64,000 nt of DNA, from assembly GCF_018802605.1 (NCBI RefSeq), contig NZ_CP069161.1, positions 1,426,001-1,490,000 of the forward strand. Direction: 5' to 3'. The DNA is from Paludibacterium paludis. GTDB lineage: Bacteria; Pseudomonadota; Gammaproteobacteria; Burkholderiales; Chromobacteriaceae. Shown here in pieces: positions 1 to 8,286 of the stretch. A program made the translations under genes and the position numbers. The notes under the pieces are model-generated. The model was given only the letters and a program-made list of their open reading frames with translations, was not told the DNA's origin and made no database searches. Position 1 is the stretch's first letter. Every line of letters starts with the position of its first letter.

Positions 1-1
1 T

Positions 2-601
2 CCTCTCAAAACGGTCGCCGCGCGCGGCACTGCGCCTGACGGCACTTCCGTCATGCGCAAAGGGGAATGTGTGGTCACCGCGACCGGTATCGAAGGCTCG
101 CTGGTGTACGCCGTGTCGGCGCCGCTGCGCGACCGCCTGCTTGCCGGGCAACGGGCGGAACTGGTGCTCGATCTGTTGCCGGATCGCGACGCCGCCCGTC
201 TTGCCGCCGAAATCGCAAGGCCGCGCGGCGCGGCCTCGCTCGCCAACCACTTGCGCAAAACCACCGGTCTTGATGGCGTGAAGGCCGCGCTGTTGCGCGA
301 GTGCGCGCCGCCCGACCGCTTTGCCGATCCGCAGCGCCTTGCCGCCGCCATCAAGTCGCTTCCCGTACCGCTCGTTGCCCCGCGTCCGATCGATGAGGCC
401 ATCAGTTCGGGCGGCGGTGTGACCTTTGGGGCGCTCGACGACGGATTGATGCTCAAGGCGCTGCCCGGCGTGTTTTGCGCCGGCGAGATGATCGACTGGG
501 AAGCGCCGACCGGCGGGTATCTGCTGACCGCCTGCTTTGCCAGTGGACGTGTGGCGGCCCGCGGTGTTCACCGCTGGCTGCGGTACAACGAAAAGGTCTG
601 A
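2..601 (+). CDS. BaiN/YhiN-family FAD-dependent oxidoreductase, C-terminal part
   Basis: The reading frame is open from the left edge of the window, so the N-terminus and the FAD-binding dinucleotide fold are missing. The visible ~199 residues resemble the C-terminal half of the HI0933/BaiN-like (TIGR03862-type) flavoproteins. The diagnostic end motif is present: a GGGV-TF stretch, then LPGVFCAGEMIDWEAPTGGY, which forms the last part of the FAD site, and a final segment TACFASGRVAARG. These are cytosolic NAD(P)/FAD-dependent oxidoreductases whose substrate is usually unknown. An in-frame ATG at 53 exists, but the coding continues upstream of it (PLKTVAARGTAPDG), so I treat 53 as internal. The next gene lies 97 bases downstream on the same strand. 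Confidence 0.85.
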   Translation, partial: PLKTVAARGTAPDGTSVMRKGECVVTATGIEGSLVYAVSAPLRDRLLAGQRAELVLDLLPDRDAARLAAEIARPRGAASLANHLRKTTGLDGVKAALLRECAPPDRFADPQRLAAAIKSLPVPLVAPRPIDEAISSGGGVTFGALDDGLMLKALPGVFCAGEMIDWEAPTGGYLLTACFASGRVAARGVHRWLRYNEKV

Positions 602-659
602 CGCATTTGCCCCGTGCATTCCACGTAAATTGTCTACACTGGCTTTAGGGACAAAAGAT

Positions 660-681
660 GCCGTCCGTGGTATCGGACGGC
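660..681 (+). promoter_or_regulatory. Leader hairpin in front of the KorA-like gene
   Basis: GCCGTCCG at 660-667 and CGGACGGC at 674-681 form a perfect 8-bp stem with a 6-base loop. It ends three bases before the Shine-Dalgarno sequence GGAGGAG of the gene starting at 699. There is no T-tract, so it is not a terminator; it could affect mRNA stability or ribosome access. The function is inferred. Confidence 0.5.
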
Positions 682-698
682 GCACGGAGGAGAGCGTT

Positions 699-944
699 AT
701 GAAGCTTGCCGAGTTCAATCGTCTGGTCGACAGTCTCGGACTTAACCCGCGTGCCCGGGAGGCGGTTCGCCTGATGGAGATCGAAGGCATGACCTGCCGG
801 TCGGCCGCCTGTCAGCTGGACATCAGCTTGTCCACCGTGTCGCGCGCCCATTCGCGATTTTGCCGGGCCGCCTGCACCTGTGCGGCGCTGATTCCCCTGT
901 TGCACGCCGGGCATGCGCGGCAGCGTGCCCGTCCGCTGCGCTAA
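699..944 (+). CDS. KorA/TrfB-like helix-turn-helix DNA-binding protein
   Basis: A small protein of 81 residues. Residues ~1-50 (start MKLAEFNRLVDSLGLNPRAR, then EGMTCRSAACQLDISLSTVS) resemble the TrfB/KorA plasmid repressor fold, in which a short helical lead-in precedes a helix-turn-helix. The likely recognition helix is LSTVSRAHSRF. The C-terminal third is unusually rich in Cys and Ala and does not look like the KorA dimerisation domain. The ATG at 699 is chosen because a strong GGAGGAG lies 8-14 bases upstream; the frame is open further upstream without such a signal. On plasmids KorA represses replication and transfer operons; here the gene is in a chromosomal setting and its target is unknown. 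An AT-rich inverted repeat at 963-985, just downstream, is a candidate binding site for it or for another regulator. Confidence 0.6.
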   Translation: MKLAEFNRLVDSLGLNPRAREAVRLMEIEGMTCRSAACQLDISLSTVSRAHSRFCRAACTCAALIPLLHAGHARQRARPLR

Positions 945-962
945 GTGGCGCCGCGCGCAATG

Positions 963-985
963 ATATAACTAAAAGTCAGTTATAT
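963..985. promoter_or_regulatory. AT-rich inverted repeat upstream of the amino-acid ABC operon
   Basis: ATATAACT at 963-970 is mirrored by AGTTATAT at 978-985 with a 7-base spacer. The repeat overlaps a perfect TATAAT at 983-988 that could be a -10 element for the transporter operon starting at 1094. The surrounding 50 bases are far richer in A+T than the neighbouring genes. Operator function is inferred from position. Confidence 0.45.
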
Positions 986-1093
986 AATTCTTTTGATAAT
1001 TTCCGGTAATTAATCGGCGAGGGTAGACTTGCCCTCATGACAGGACAAGTTGATTGACATAACGTCCTGCGTCCCTTACCGAGGATTACCATC

Positions 1094-1903
1094 ATGACTC
1101 TTTCCCGACTCGCCGTCCTCGTGGCGGCCCTGTCCACTGTCGCCGGCCCGGTCTTCGCCGATCGGCTCGACGATATCCGTAAAGCCGGCGTCGTGCGTGT
1201 CGCCGTGTTCGACAGCAATCCGCCTTTCGGCTTCCTGGATGGTGCAAGCCGTCACCTCAACGGTCTCGATGTCGAGTATGCCCAGGCCATCGCCAAAAAG
1301 ATCGGTGTGAAACTGGAGCTTGTGCCGACGAATCCGGCCAACCGCATTCCGCTTCTGGTTTCCGGCAAGGCGGATCTGGTCGCGGCCAATTTCACGGTAA
1401 CCGACGAGCGGCGCAAGCAGGTGGATTTCAGCGTGCCTTATTTCGCCTCCGGCCAGCAGTTCATCGTGCGAAAGGGTACGCTCAAGAGCGCGGCCGGTCT
1501 TGCCGGCATCCGTGTCGGGGTGGACAAGGGCACGACCCAGGAAGTGACCCTGCGCGAGAAGTATCCGAAAACCGCTCTGGTCGCGTATGACGATACTCCG
1601 CTCGCGTTCGCCGCCTTGCGCAACGGCAATGTCCAGGCCATCAGCCAGGATGGCTCGAAGCTCGCCGCCTTGCTGGCCAACGCGCCGGACAAGCAGAAGT
1701 ATGAAATCGCGCCGTTCACCCTGACGCGCGAATACCAGGCGATCGGTCTGCCGCGAGGTGAGTCGAAACTCCTGGCGCTGGTGAACCAGACGCTTCACGA
1801 TCTCGAGAAAAACGGTTCCGCGGCGAAAATCTACGACCGCTGGTTCGGTCCGTCCGCCAAGGCGCCGTTGCCGCGCGACTACCGGATCGGCGACAAGCTC
1901 TGA
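1094..1903 (+). CDS. Polar amino-acid ABC transporter, periplasmic substrate-binding protein
   Basis: 269 residues with an N-terminal signal peptide (about residues 1-21, ending in VFA) followed by a family 3 (GltI/ArtJ/FliY-like) periplasmic binding domain. Family features include the start of the mature domain DRLDDIRKAGVVRVAVF, the FNGLDVEYAQAIAKKIG-type motif (here LNGLDVEYAQAIAKKIG), and the hinge region with VDKGTTQE. The protein captures an amino acid in the periplasm and delivers it to the two permeases encoded directly downstream. The ATG at 1094 is preceded by GAGG at good spacing. Only two bases separate its stop from the next start, so the three genes form an operon. The ligand cannot be fixed from sequence; a glutamate/aspartate or basic amino acid is plausible. 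Confidence 0.88.
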   Translation: MTLSRLAVLVAALSTVAGPVFADRLDDIRKAGVVRVAVFDSNPPFGFLDGASRHLNGLDVEYAQAIAKKIGVKLELVPTNPANRIPLLVSGKADLVAANFTVTDERRKQVDFSVPYFASGQQFIVRKGTLKSAAGLAGIRVGVDKGTTQEVTLREKYPKTALVAYDDTPLAFAALRNGNVQAISQDGSKLAALLANAPDKQKYEIAPFTLTREYQAIGLPRGESKLLALVNQTLHDLEKNGSAAKIYDRWFGPSAKAPLPRDYRIGDKL

Positions 1904-1905
1904 GC

Positions 1906-2646
1906 ATGACCCCTCCCGCATGGCTCGGGCAGGGTTGGCTCCCTGCCCGGCAACTGGCATTTCTGGCGGACGGCCTCGCCCTGACGGCGACGCTGTCCCT
2001 TCTGGTTTGCGTGGCGGCGACGTTCCTGGGCACCGCTCTTGCCGCGGCCGCCGGCTCGCGCGTTGTCCTGCTGCGTTATCCGGCGCGCGCCTTCGTGCTG
2101 CTGCATCGCAATACCCCGCTGATGGTGCAACTGCTGCTGTGGTATTTCGGCGCGCCGGGGCTTCTGCCGGAGAAGGCGATGTTCTGGCTCAATACCCCGC
2201 ATACGCTTGAAACCCCGGGAGGCGTGTCGTTGTCCTGGCCCTCCTTCGAGGTGCTCGCGGCGTTTCTGGCTCTGACTTTCTACGCGGCGAGTTTTATCGC
2301 CAAGGAGGTGGAGGCCGGACTGGCGGCGGTCGCCAGCGGCCAGCGCGAGGCGGCCCGGGCATTGGGACTCGATGCCTGGCAGGCGTTTCGCTGGGTGGTG
2401 CTGCCCCAGGCGCTGGCCGTCATCCGCCGGCCGTTGATCGGACAATACACCGGAGTGATCAAGAATACTTCGCTGACCATGGCGATCGGGGTGGCCGAGC
2501 TGTCCTACCGCTCGCGTCAGGTCGAGAGCGAGACGCTGCTGGCGTTTCAGGCTTTCGCCGTGGCCACCATGCTGTACCTGGCGCTGATCCTGGCCTGGCA
2601 ATGGCTCGGGCGGGCGCGGGAACCGCAATGGAGGGGCGGGCGATGA
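1906..2646 (+). CDS. Amino-acid ABC transporter permease (HisM/GltJ type)
   Basis: 246 residues with about five hydrophobic membrane segments and the EAA loop typical of polar amino-acid permeases (QREAARALGLDAWQAFRWVVLP, residues ~145-166), which contacts the ATPase. The N-terminal part carries the HRNTPLMVQLLLWYF motif diagnostic of the GltJ/GlnP-like permeases (RGTPLLVQL in many homologues). It would form a heterodimer with the next permease in the inner membrane. Its stop overlaps the start of the next gene as ATGA. No ATP-binding subunit is encoded in this operon. Confidence 0.88.
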   Translation: MTPPAWLGQGWLPARQLAFLADGLALTATLSLLVCVAATFLGTALAAAAGSRVVLLRYPARAFVLLHRNTPLMVQLLLWYFGAPGLLPEKAMFWLNTPHTLETPGGVSLSWPSFEVLAAFLALTFYAASFIAKEVEAGLAAVASGQREAARALGLDAWQAFRWVVLPQALAVIRRPLIGQYTGVIKNTSLTMAIGVAELSYRSRQVESETLLAFQAFAVATMLYLALILAWQWLGRAREPQWRGGR

Positions 2647-3323
2647 TGTTGTCCCTGATTCGAGACAATCTGGATTTCTTCCTGCTCGGCAGCGGCCCCG
2701 GACCGGGCGGCTTCGTACTGACCCTGCTGATGAGCCTTGCCGCGGGTCTGGCCGCCAGTGTGCTGGGGCTGGCCGGCGGTATCGCGCTGACAGTCGGCGG
2801 GCGTTCTGTCGTGATGGCGCTGGAGGCGGCCACCGCGGTGCTGCGCGCCATTCCGGTGGTGATGCTGATTTTCTGGTGTTATTTCCTGCTGCCGGTGGTG
2901 TTCGGCATCGATGTGCCGGGCATCGCCACGGTGATCGCGGCGCTCGCCCTGATCAGCGGCGCCTACCTTGCGCAATCGGTCAGGGCGGGGATAGCGGCCA
3001 TAGGCCGCGGACAGTGGGAAGCGGGCCGCTCGCTGGGTCTTGGCACGCGCAAGGTGCTGACGCTGATCATTCTGCCGCAGGCGCTGCGCGTGATGCTGCC
3101 GTCCTTCGTCAATCAGTGGGTGACGCTGGTCAAGGACACCTCGCTGGCCTATGTGGTCGGTGTCGCGGAACTGACCTTCGTGGCGACCCAGGTCAACAAC
3201 CGCGAGCAGGTGTACCCCCTCGAGATCTTCGCCTTCATCGGCCTGATGTACTTCCTGCTGTGCTCTTCGCTGTCGCTGCTTGGCCGGCTTGCCGGCAGGA
3301 AATGGCCGGTCCGGGCGGCGTAG
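2643..3323 (+). CDS. Amino-acid ABC transporter permease (GltK type)
   Basis: 226 residues, with membrane segments near residues 20-45, 55-85, 95-115 and 190-215. The EAA loop GQWEAGRSLGLGTRKVLTLI is present at residues ~120-139, and RAIPVVMLIFW near residue 65 matches the conserved permease motif. The ATG at 2643 overlaps the preceding stop by four bases, implying translational coupling. It is the last gene of a three-gene importer; the ATPase subunit expected in a complete system is absent, so either a distant gene or a shared ATPase must power it. Convergent prpD follows after 77 bases. Confidence 0.87.
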   Translation: MMLSLIRDNLDFFLLGSGPGPGGFVLTLLMSLAAGLAASVLGLAGGIALTVGGRSVVMALEAATAVLRAIPVVMLIFWCYFLLPVVFGIDVPGIATVIAALALISGAYLAQSVRAGIAAIGRGQWEAGRSLGLGTRKVLTLIILPQALRVMLPSFVNQWVTLVKDTSLAYVVGVAELTFVATQVNNREQVYPLEIFAFIGLMYFLLCSSLSLLGRLAGRKWPVRAA

Positions 3324-3353
3324 ATTCACGCCGGCGACGCCGGTGGTGCCCGA

Positions 3354-3380
3354 AACAAAAAACCCGGCCATAAGGCCGGG
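3354..3380 (-). terminator. Rho-independent terminator of the prp operon
   Basis: Read on the minus strand, CCCGGCC-TTAT-GGCCGGG (3380 to 3363) is a perfect 7-bp stem followed directly by TTTTTTGTTT. It lies 20 bases beyond the prpD stop. Confidence 0.85.
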
Positions 3381-3400
3381 CAAGAGGGACTGACAAGTGC

Positions 3401-4852
3401 TCAGATCACCCACAGGTCGGTGAAGGAGTTGACCGGCGTGGCCATCAGGCGCGCGGCGTCGCTGCACAGCGCATAGATCGCGTCCTGCTGGCGCGCCGGG
3501 AAGCGCCGCGCGAGATTGGTGCGGAATTTGGCTTCCAGCAGCGGAATGCCGTCGCCGCGGCGGCGCTGGTGGCCGATCGGGTACTCGCAGACCACTTCCG
3601 GCAGCACGGTGCCGTCGTTCAGTTCCACGGTCAGCGCGTTGGCGATGCTGCGTTTTTCGGGATCGTGGTAGTCGTGGGTGAACGCCGGATCCTCCACGCA
3701 TTCGATCCGCTCGCGCAGCGCGTCGATGCGCGGGTCGCGGGCCACCTTGTCCTCGTAGTCCTCCGCCGTGAGCCGGCCGAAGATCAGCGGCACGGCGACC
3801 ATGTACTGGATGCAGTGGTCGCGGTCGGCCGGGTTGTCCAACGGGCCTTTCTTGTCGATGATGCGCACGCAGGCCTCGTGGGTGCGAATGGTGATTTTCC
3901 GGATGTCGGCCGCGGATTTGCCCATCTTGGCCAGCGTGCCGTGCAGGGTCATCGCGCACTCCACGGCGGTCTGGCTGTGGAATTCGGCCGGGAAGGAAAT
4001 CTTGAACAGCACCTTCTCCATTACATAGCTGCCGTAGGGGCGCTGGAAGGCGAACTCCCTGCCCTTGAACAGCACATCGTAAAAGCCCCAGCCCTTGGCC
4101 GTCAGCACGCCGGGGATGCCCATTTCGCCCTTCATCGTGAACAGCGCGAGGCGCACCGCGCGGCTCGTCGCGTCGCCGGCCGCCCAGGACTTGCGCGACC
4201 CGGTGTTCGGCGCGTGGCGGTAGGTGCGCAGGCTCTGGCCGTCCACAAAGGCCTGGGACACCGCGTTGACGATGTCGTCGCGGGTGCCGCCCATCAGTTT
4301 CGCGCAGACGGCGGCCGAGGCGACCTTGACCAGCACCACGTGATCGAGACCCACCTTGTTGAAAGAGTTCTCCAGCGCGATGCATCCCTGGATCTCGTGC
4401 GCCTTGATCATCGCCTCGAGGACGTCCTTCATGGTCAATGGCGTCTGCCCACGGGAGACGCGCTCCCGGCTGACCCAGTCGGCGGTGGCCAGAATGCCGC
4501 CTAGGTTGTCGGACGGGTGGCCCCATTCGGCGGCAAGCCAGGTGTCGTTGAAATCCAGCCAGCGGATCATCGCTCCGATGTTGAAAGCGGCCTGAACCGG
4601 ATCGAGCTGGAACTGGGTGCCGGGCACGCGGGCGCCGTTGGGCACGATAGTGCCGGGCACGATCGGGCCCATCAGCTTGGTGCAGGCGGGGTAGGACAAG
4701 GCTTCCAGGCCGCAGCCGAGGGTGTCCATCAGGCACAGGCGCGCGGTGTTCCAGGCTTCGTCCGACGTGATGACGGTGTCGGCGACATAATTGGCGATGT
4801 CGACCAGCACGCGGTCGGGGTCGGGACGGACGTTGGGAATGGGGGCAGACAT
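3401..4852 (-). CDS. prpD: 2-methylcitrate dehydratase PrpD
   Basis: 483 residues, the same length as E. coli PrpD. It converts 2-methylcitrate to 2-methyl-cis-aconitate in the methylcitrate cycle, which turns propionyl-CoA into pyruvate and succinate. It belongs to the MmgE/PrpD family; recognisable segments include [20 protein letters not shown] near residue 100 and the conserved [20 protein letters not shown] region that lines the active site. The ATG at 4852 ([13 protein letters not shown]) is preferred over upstream in-frame codons because the preceding prpC ends at 4882 and the protein then has the family length. It is the last gene of prpB-prpC-prpD, followed by a strong terminator. 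No acnD/prpF pair is present, so this is the PrpD-type and not the AcnD-type route. Confidence 0.93.
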   Translation of the reverse strand: MSAPIPNVRPDPDRVLVDIANYVADTVITSDEAWNTARLCLMDTLGCGLEALSYPACTKLMGPIVPGTIVPNGARVPGTQFQLDPVQAAFNIGAMIRWLDFNDTWLAAEWGHPSDNLGGILATADWVSRERVSRGQTPLTMKDVLEAMIKAHEIQGCIALENSFNKVGLDHVVLVKVASAAVCAKLMGGTRDDIVNAVSQAFVDGQSLRTYRHAPNTGSRKSWAAGDATSRAVRLALFTMKGEMGIPGVLTAKGWGFYDVLFKGREFAFQRPYGSYVMEKVLFKISFPAEFHSQTAVECAMTLHGTLAKMGKSAADIRKITIRTHEACVRIIDKKGPLDNPADRDHCIQYMVAVPLIFGRLTAEDYEDKVARDPRIDALRERIECVEDPAFTHDYHDPEKRSIANALTVELNDGTVLPEVVCEYPIGHQRRRGDGIPLLEAKFRTNLARRFPARQQDAIYALCSDAARLMATPVNSFTDLWVI

Positions 4853-4881
4853 GATGTTTCCTTGTGCGATTGCGGGATAAG

Positions 4882-6030
4882 TCAACGTTGATCGATCGGC
4901 ACGAAGCGCTGGTCTTCGGGCCCGATGTAATTGGCCGACGGGCGGATGATCTTGCCGTCCTGGCGCTGCTCGACGATGTGGGCGCACCATCCGCTGGTGC
5001 GCGAAATCACGAACAGCGGGGTGAACATGGCGGTGGGCACGCCCATCGCGTGGTAGCTCACCGCGGAGAACCAGTCCAGATTCGGGAACATGGACTTGAC
5101 CTCCCACATGACCGATTCGATGCGCTCGGCGATGTCGAACATTTTGGTGTCGCCGGCGGTTTTGGAGAGCTGGCGCGCCACCTCCTTGATGACCTTGTTG
5201 CGCGGGTCGGATACGGTGTAGACCGGGTGGCCGAAACCGATGATCACTTCCTTGTTTCCGACGCGGGCGCGGATATCGCCTTCGGCCTTGTCGGGGTCTT
5301 CATAGCGTTGCTGGATCTCGAAGGCCACCTCGTTGGCGCCGCCGTGCTTGGGGCCGCGCAATGCGCCGATGGCGCCCGCCACCGCCGAATAGACGTCGGA
5401 GCCGGTGCCGGCGATGACGCGGGCGGCGAAGGTCGACGCGTTGAACTCGTGTTCGGCGTAGAGGTTGAGGGAGGTGTGCATGGCGCGCACCCAGTCGTCG
5501 GACGGACGCGTGCCGTGCAGCAGGTGAAGGAAGTGTCCGCCGATCGAGTCGTCATCGGTCTGCGTCTCGATGCGCCGCCCGTTGTGGCTGAAGTGGTACC
5601 AGTAAAGCAGCATGGAGCCGAGCGACGCCATCAACCGGTCGGCGATCGCGCGCGCACCGGCCGTATTGTGATCGTCCTTTTCCGGCAGGCAGCAGCCCAG
5701 AACGGATACGCCCGTGCGCATCACGTCCATCGGGTGGGCACTGGCCGGCAGGGCCTCGAGCGCGGCCTTCACGCCGGACGGCAGGCCGCGCAGGGCGCGC
5801 AGCTTCGCCTTGTAATGGAATAGCTCGGCGCGGTTGGGCAGGGCACCGTGGACGAGCAGGTGCGCCACTTCCTCGAATTCGCAATGCCCGGCAAGGTCGA
5901 GTATGTCGTAGCCGCGGTAATGCAGATCGTTGCCGCTGCGTCCTACCGTGCACAGGGCCGTGTTGCCGGCGGCGACGCCGGACAGTGCCACGGACTTCTT
6001 GGGTTTGCCGGTCAGTACCACTTCACTCAT
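4882..6030 (-). CDS. prpC: 2-methylcitrate synthase PrpC
   Basis: 382 residues. It condenses propionyl-CoA with oxaloacetate to give 2-methylcitrate, the first committed step of the methylcitrate cycle. It has the short (type I) citrate-synthase fold: [14 protein letters not shown] near residue 230 holds the first catalytic histidine, and [20 protein letters not shown] carries the second His region. The start ATG at 6030 follows a good GAGGAG. Its position between prpB and prpD separates it from ordinary citrate synthase. The spacing is 46 bases from prpB and 29 to prpD. Confidence 0.93.
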   Translation of the reverse strand: MSEVVLTGKPKKSVALSGVAAGNTALCTVGRSGNDLHYRGYDILDLAGHCEFEEVAHLLVHGALPNRAELFHYKAKLRALRGLPSGVKAALEALPASAHPMDVMRTGVSVLGCCLPEKDDHNTAGARAIADRLMASLGSMLLYWYHFSHNGRRIETQTDDDSIGGHFLHLLHGTRPSDDWVRAMHTSLNLYAEHEFNASTFAARVIAGTGSDVYSAVAGAIGALRGPKHGGANEVAFEIQQRYEDPDKAEGDIRARVGNKEVIIGFGHPVYTVSDPRNKVIKEVARQLSKTAGDTKMFDIAERIESVMWEVKSMFPNLDWFSAVSYHAMGVPTAMFTPLFVISRTSGWCAHIVEQRQDGKIIRPSANYIGPEDQRFVPIDQR

Positions 6031-6076
6031 GCTGTTTCTCCTCGATGGGTCGCGTTGTCATTCTCGGGGCGGGCCG

Positions 6077-6952
6077 TCAGGACTCTTTCTGGAACAGCTC
6101 GTCCAGTTTGCGTTCGTAGGCGTGATAGTCCAGGTGGTCGTACAACTCCGCGCGGGACTGCATCATCGGCACGACGGCGGCCTGGGTGCCGTCGCGGCGG
6201 ATCGCGCCGTAGACTTCCTGCGCGGCGCGGCTCATGGCGCGGAAGGCGGACAGCGGATAAAGCACGAGGCCAACGCCATGGCCGGCGAGCTGTTCCGTGG
6301 TGTAGAGCGGTGTCGCGCCGAACTCGGTGATGTTGGCGAGCACCGGGACTTTCACGGCATCGGCGAAGCGGCGGTACATCGCCAGATCCGTCATCGCCTC
6401 GGGAAAAATCATGTCGGCGCCCGCCTCGACGCAGGCGATGGCGCGCTCGATCGCGGCGTCCAGCCCCTCGACCGCGAGCGCGTCGGTGCGCGCCATGATC
6501 ACGAAATCGGCGTCGCGGCGCGCGTCCGTCGCCGCCTTGACGCGGTCGACCATTTCATCGCGGCTGACAATGGCCTTGTTCGGCCGGTGTCCGCAGCGTT
6601 TTTGCTGCACCTGGTCTTCGATGTGCACGGCGGCGACGCCGGCTTTCTCCAGGCTGCGCACGGCGCGGGCGATATTGAACGCGCCGCCCCAGCCGGTATC
6701 GATGTCGACCAGCAAGGGCAGGTCGGTGACATCGGTGATGCGCCGCGCGTCGGTCAGCACATCCTCCAGGGTGGTGATGCCAAGATCGGGAATGCCGCAG
6801 GACGAGGCCGCCACGCCGCCGCCGGACAGGTAGAGGGCCTTGAAGCCGGAGTGCTCGGCAAGACGCGCGGCATAAGCGTTGATGGCGCCGACGACCTGCA
6901 GCGGTTTTTCTGACTGGACGGCGGCGCGGAAACGTTGACCGGGGGTTGGCAT
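6077..6952 (-). CDS. prpB: 2-methylisocitrate lyase PrpB
   Basis: 291 residues. It cleaves 2-methylisocitrate to pyruvate and succinate, ending the methylcitrate cycle. The isocitrate-lyase/PEP-mutase TIM-barrel family is shown by the VDIDTGWG metal-binding segment (~82-89) and the KRCGH active-site loop at residues 118-122 with catalytic Cys120. It is the first gene of the prp operon; a well-formed promoter (TTGCAC-N17-TAGAAT) lies 40-70 bases upstream and GAGGAG precedes the ATG. No PrpR-type regulator gene and no prpE lie next to the cluster. Confidence 0.94.
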   Translation of the reverse strand: MPTPGQRFRAAVQSEKPLQVVGAINAYAARLAEHSGFKALYLSGGGVAASSCGIPDLGITTLEDVLTDARRITDVTDLPLLVDIDTGWGGAFNIARAVRSLEKAGVAAVHIEDQVQQKRCGHRPNKAIVSRDEMVDRVKAATDARRDADFVIMARTDALAVEGLDAAIERAIACVEAGADMIFPEAMTDLAMYRRFADAVKVPVLANITEFGATPLYTTEQLAGHGVGLVLYPLSAFRAMSRAAQEVYGAIRRDGTQAAVVPMMQSRAELYDHLDYHAYERKLDELFQKES

Positions 6953-6991
6953 GTGGGGACTCCTCGCGGTGATGACGACGTAATGGCCATG

Positions 6992-7020
6992 ATTCTAGCA
7001 AGTGCTTGGTTGGAGTGCAA
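6992..7020 (-). promoter_or_regulatory. Probable sigma-70 promoter of prpBCD
   Basis: On the minus strand TTGCAC (7020-7015), a 17-base spacer and TAGAAT (6997-6992) with an extended TGC in front of the -10 form a strong promoter pattern. The predicted transcript start is ~33 bases before the prpB ATG. Confidence 0.65.
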
Positions 7021-7092
7021 ATGCTCTATCCGGGCGAGGCGCCACCGGCCATTCAAGTTTCCGGCCGATTCTGATAATGTTCCGACTTTCGG

Positions 7093-7121
7093 GGAACTTC
7101 AGGGTTTTTCCCGTTGTCTAG
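7093..7121 (+). promoter_or_regulatory. Candidate sigma-E promoter of rpoE-rseA-rseB
   Basis: GGAACTT at 7093-7099, 16 bases of spacer, then GTCTAG at 7116-7121. This is nearly the enterobacterial sigma-E consensus (GGAACTT, then GTCTAA). It lies ~70 bases upstream of the rpoE ATG and predicts autoregulation of the operon by its own sigma factor. Confidence 0.7.
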
Positions 7122-7192
7122 TCCCTGTCCGAATTGAGTGGCCATGCCGCGACGACCAAAGAACAGGACAATCAGGGAGCAAGAATAACGAC

Positions 7193-7792
7193 ATGAGTGA
7201 TCGGGATATCGATCAACAGTTGGTGGAGCGTGCGCAGCGCGGCGAAAAGCGGGCCTTCGACCTTCTGGTCTCCAAGTACCAGAGGCGGTTGGGCCGCTTG
7301 TTGTCGCGTTTCGTGCGGGACAGCCACGATATCGAGGACGTGACGCAGGAGGCCTTCATCAAGGCGTACCGTGCGCTATCCTCGTTTCGTGGCGAAAGTG
7401 CGTTTTACACTTGGCTTTACCGCATCGGAATCAACACCGCGAAGAATTTTCTCAGCGCCAACGGCCGCCGGCCGGTGATGCAGTCCGAGATCGAGGATGA
7501 CGAAGGCGAGACCTTCGACATGGGCTCCCAGTTGCCCGACTTCAATACGCCGGAGTCGGAGCTGATGAACAAGGAGATCCTCGCGACGGTGAACGCGGCG
7601 GTGGAGCGCCTGCCCGAAGAGCTGCGCACCGCCATTACGTTGAGGGAAATGGACGGTTTGTCCTACGACGAGATAGCCAGCGTGATGGATTGTCCCATCG
7701 GGACGGTCCGTTCGCGAATCTTCCGTGCCCGCGAGGCCATTGCGGCAGACCTGCGGCCGTTGCTGGATACGGCCAAAAACAGAAGGTGGTAA
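7193..7792 (+). CDS. rpoE: RNA polymerase sigma-E factor RpoE (AlgU)
   Basis: 199 residues, group 4 (ECF) sigma factor controlling the envelope-stress regulon. Region 2 is at residues ~10-95 (motif SRFVRDSHDIEDVTQEAFIK, then the -10 contacting segment SSFRGESAFYTWLYRI), and region 4 at ~130-185 (LPEELRTAITLREMDGLSYD, then the helix-turn-helix MDCPIGTVRSRIFRAR). The ATG at 7193 gives the standard N-terminus MSDRDIDQQLVERAQRG; the frame is open upstream but without family similarity. It is followed two bases later by its anti-sigma factor, and a near-consensus sigma-E promoter lies upstream. Confidence 0.95.
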   Translation: MSDRDIDQQLVERAQRGEKRAFDLLVSKYQRRLGRLLSRFVRDSHDIEDVTQEAFIKAYRALSSFRGESAFYTWLYRIGINTAKNFLSANGRRPVMQSEIEDDEGETFDMGSQLPDFNTPESELMNKEILATVNAAVERLPEELRTAITLREMDGLSYDEIASVMDCPIGTVRSRIFRAREAIAADLRPLLDTAKNRRW

Positions 7793-7794
7793 TC

Positions 7795-8286
7795 ATGAAA
7801 GAATCGGTTTCTTCACTGATGGACGGCGAACTTGACCGGCAAGGTGCCGAACGGGTGCTCGCGGCCATGAAAGACGACGAGTCGCTCAGGACGGCCTGGA
7901 GGGAGTATCACCTTATCGGCGATTCCCTGCGCGGCAACCGCCTCTCTTCGCTCGACGTGACGCGCCCCGTGTCGGCGCGCCTTGCCGAGGAACCCACCGT
8001 TCTGGCTCCCCGCCGCTGGATGCCCCGCCAGGTGCGCAATCATCCGCGCACGGCCGGCGCCGCGCTCGCCCTGGCGGCCAGCGTGTCCTTCGCCGCCGTC
8101 GTCGCCTGGCAGCAACTGGGCAACGGCCTCTCCGCCGCGCCCGGCATGTTGGCCGATCGCGGCGTTCCGGTCACCGCGGTCCAGCAGGTCTCGGACAACG
8201 AGGATCCGTACTTCCTGGCTCACCAGGAAATGGCCACCGAACAGGATATCGTCAAGGTGTCCTATGGCAATGGAGCGCATCGTTGA
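7795..8286 (+). CDS. rseA: Anti-sigma-E factor RseA (MucA-like)
   Basis: 163 residues. The N-terminal cytoplasmic domain (MKESVSSLMDGELDRQGAER, residues 1-70) matches the sigma-binding domain of RseA/MucA. A single membrane helix spans residues ~87-106, and a short periplasmic tail follows. It holds RpoE inactive at the inner membrane until regulated proteolysis by DegS/RseP-type proteases releases the sigma factor. The start at 7795 sits two bases after the rpoE stop, and the 3' end overlaps rseB. The tail does not end in the YxF-type motif of E. coli OmpC, as expected, since that belongs to the inducing porin rather than RseA. Confidence 0.9.
   Translation: MKESVSSLMDGELDRQGAERVLAAMKDDESLRTAWREYHLIGDSLRGNRLSSLDVTRPVSARLAEEPTVLAPRRWMPRQVRNHPRTAGAALALAASVSFAAVVAWQQLGNGLSAAPGMLADRGVPVTAVQQVSDNEDPYFLAHQEMATEQDIVKVSYGNGAHR

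Noticed and set aside
2547..4736. A 729-codon minus-strand open frame partly overlapping prpD.
   Set aside because: It runs out of frame with prpD and antisense to two permease genes; the prpD frame has the right length and motifs.
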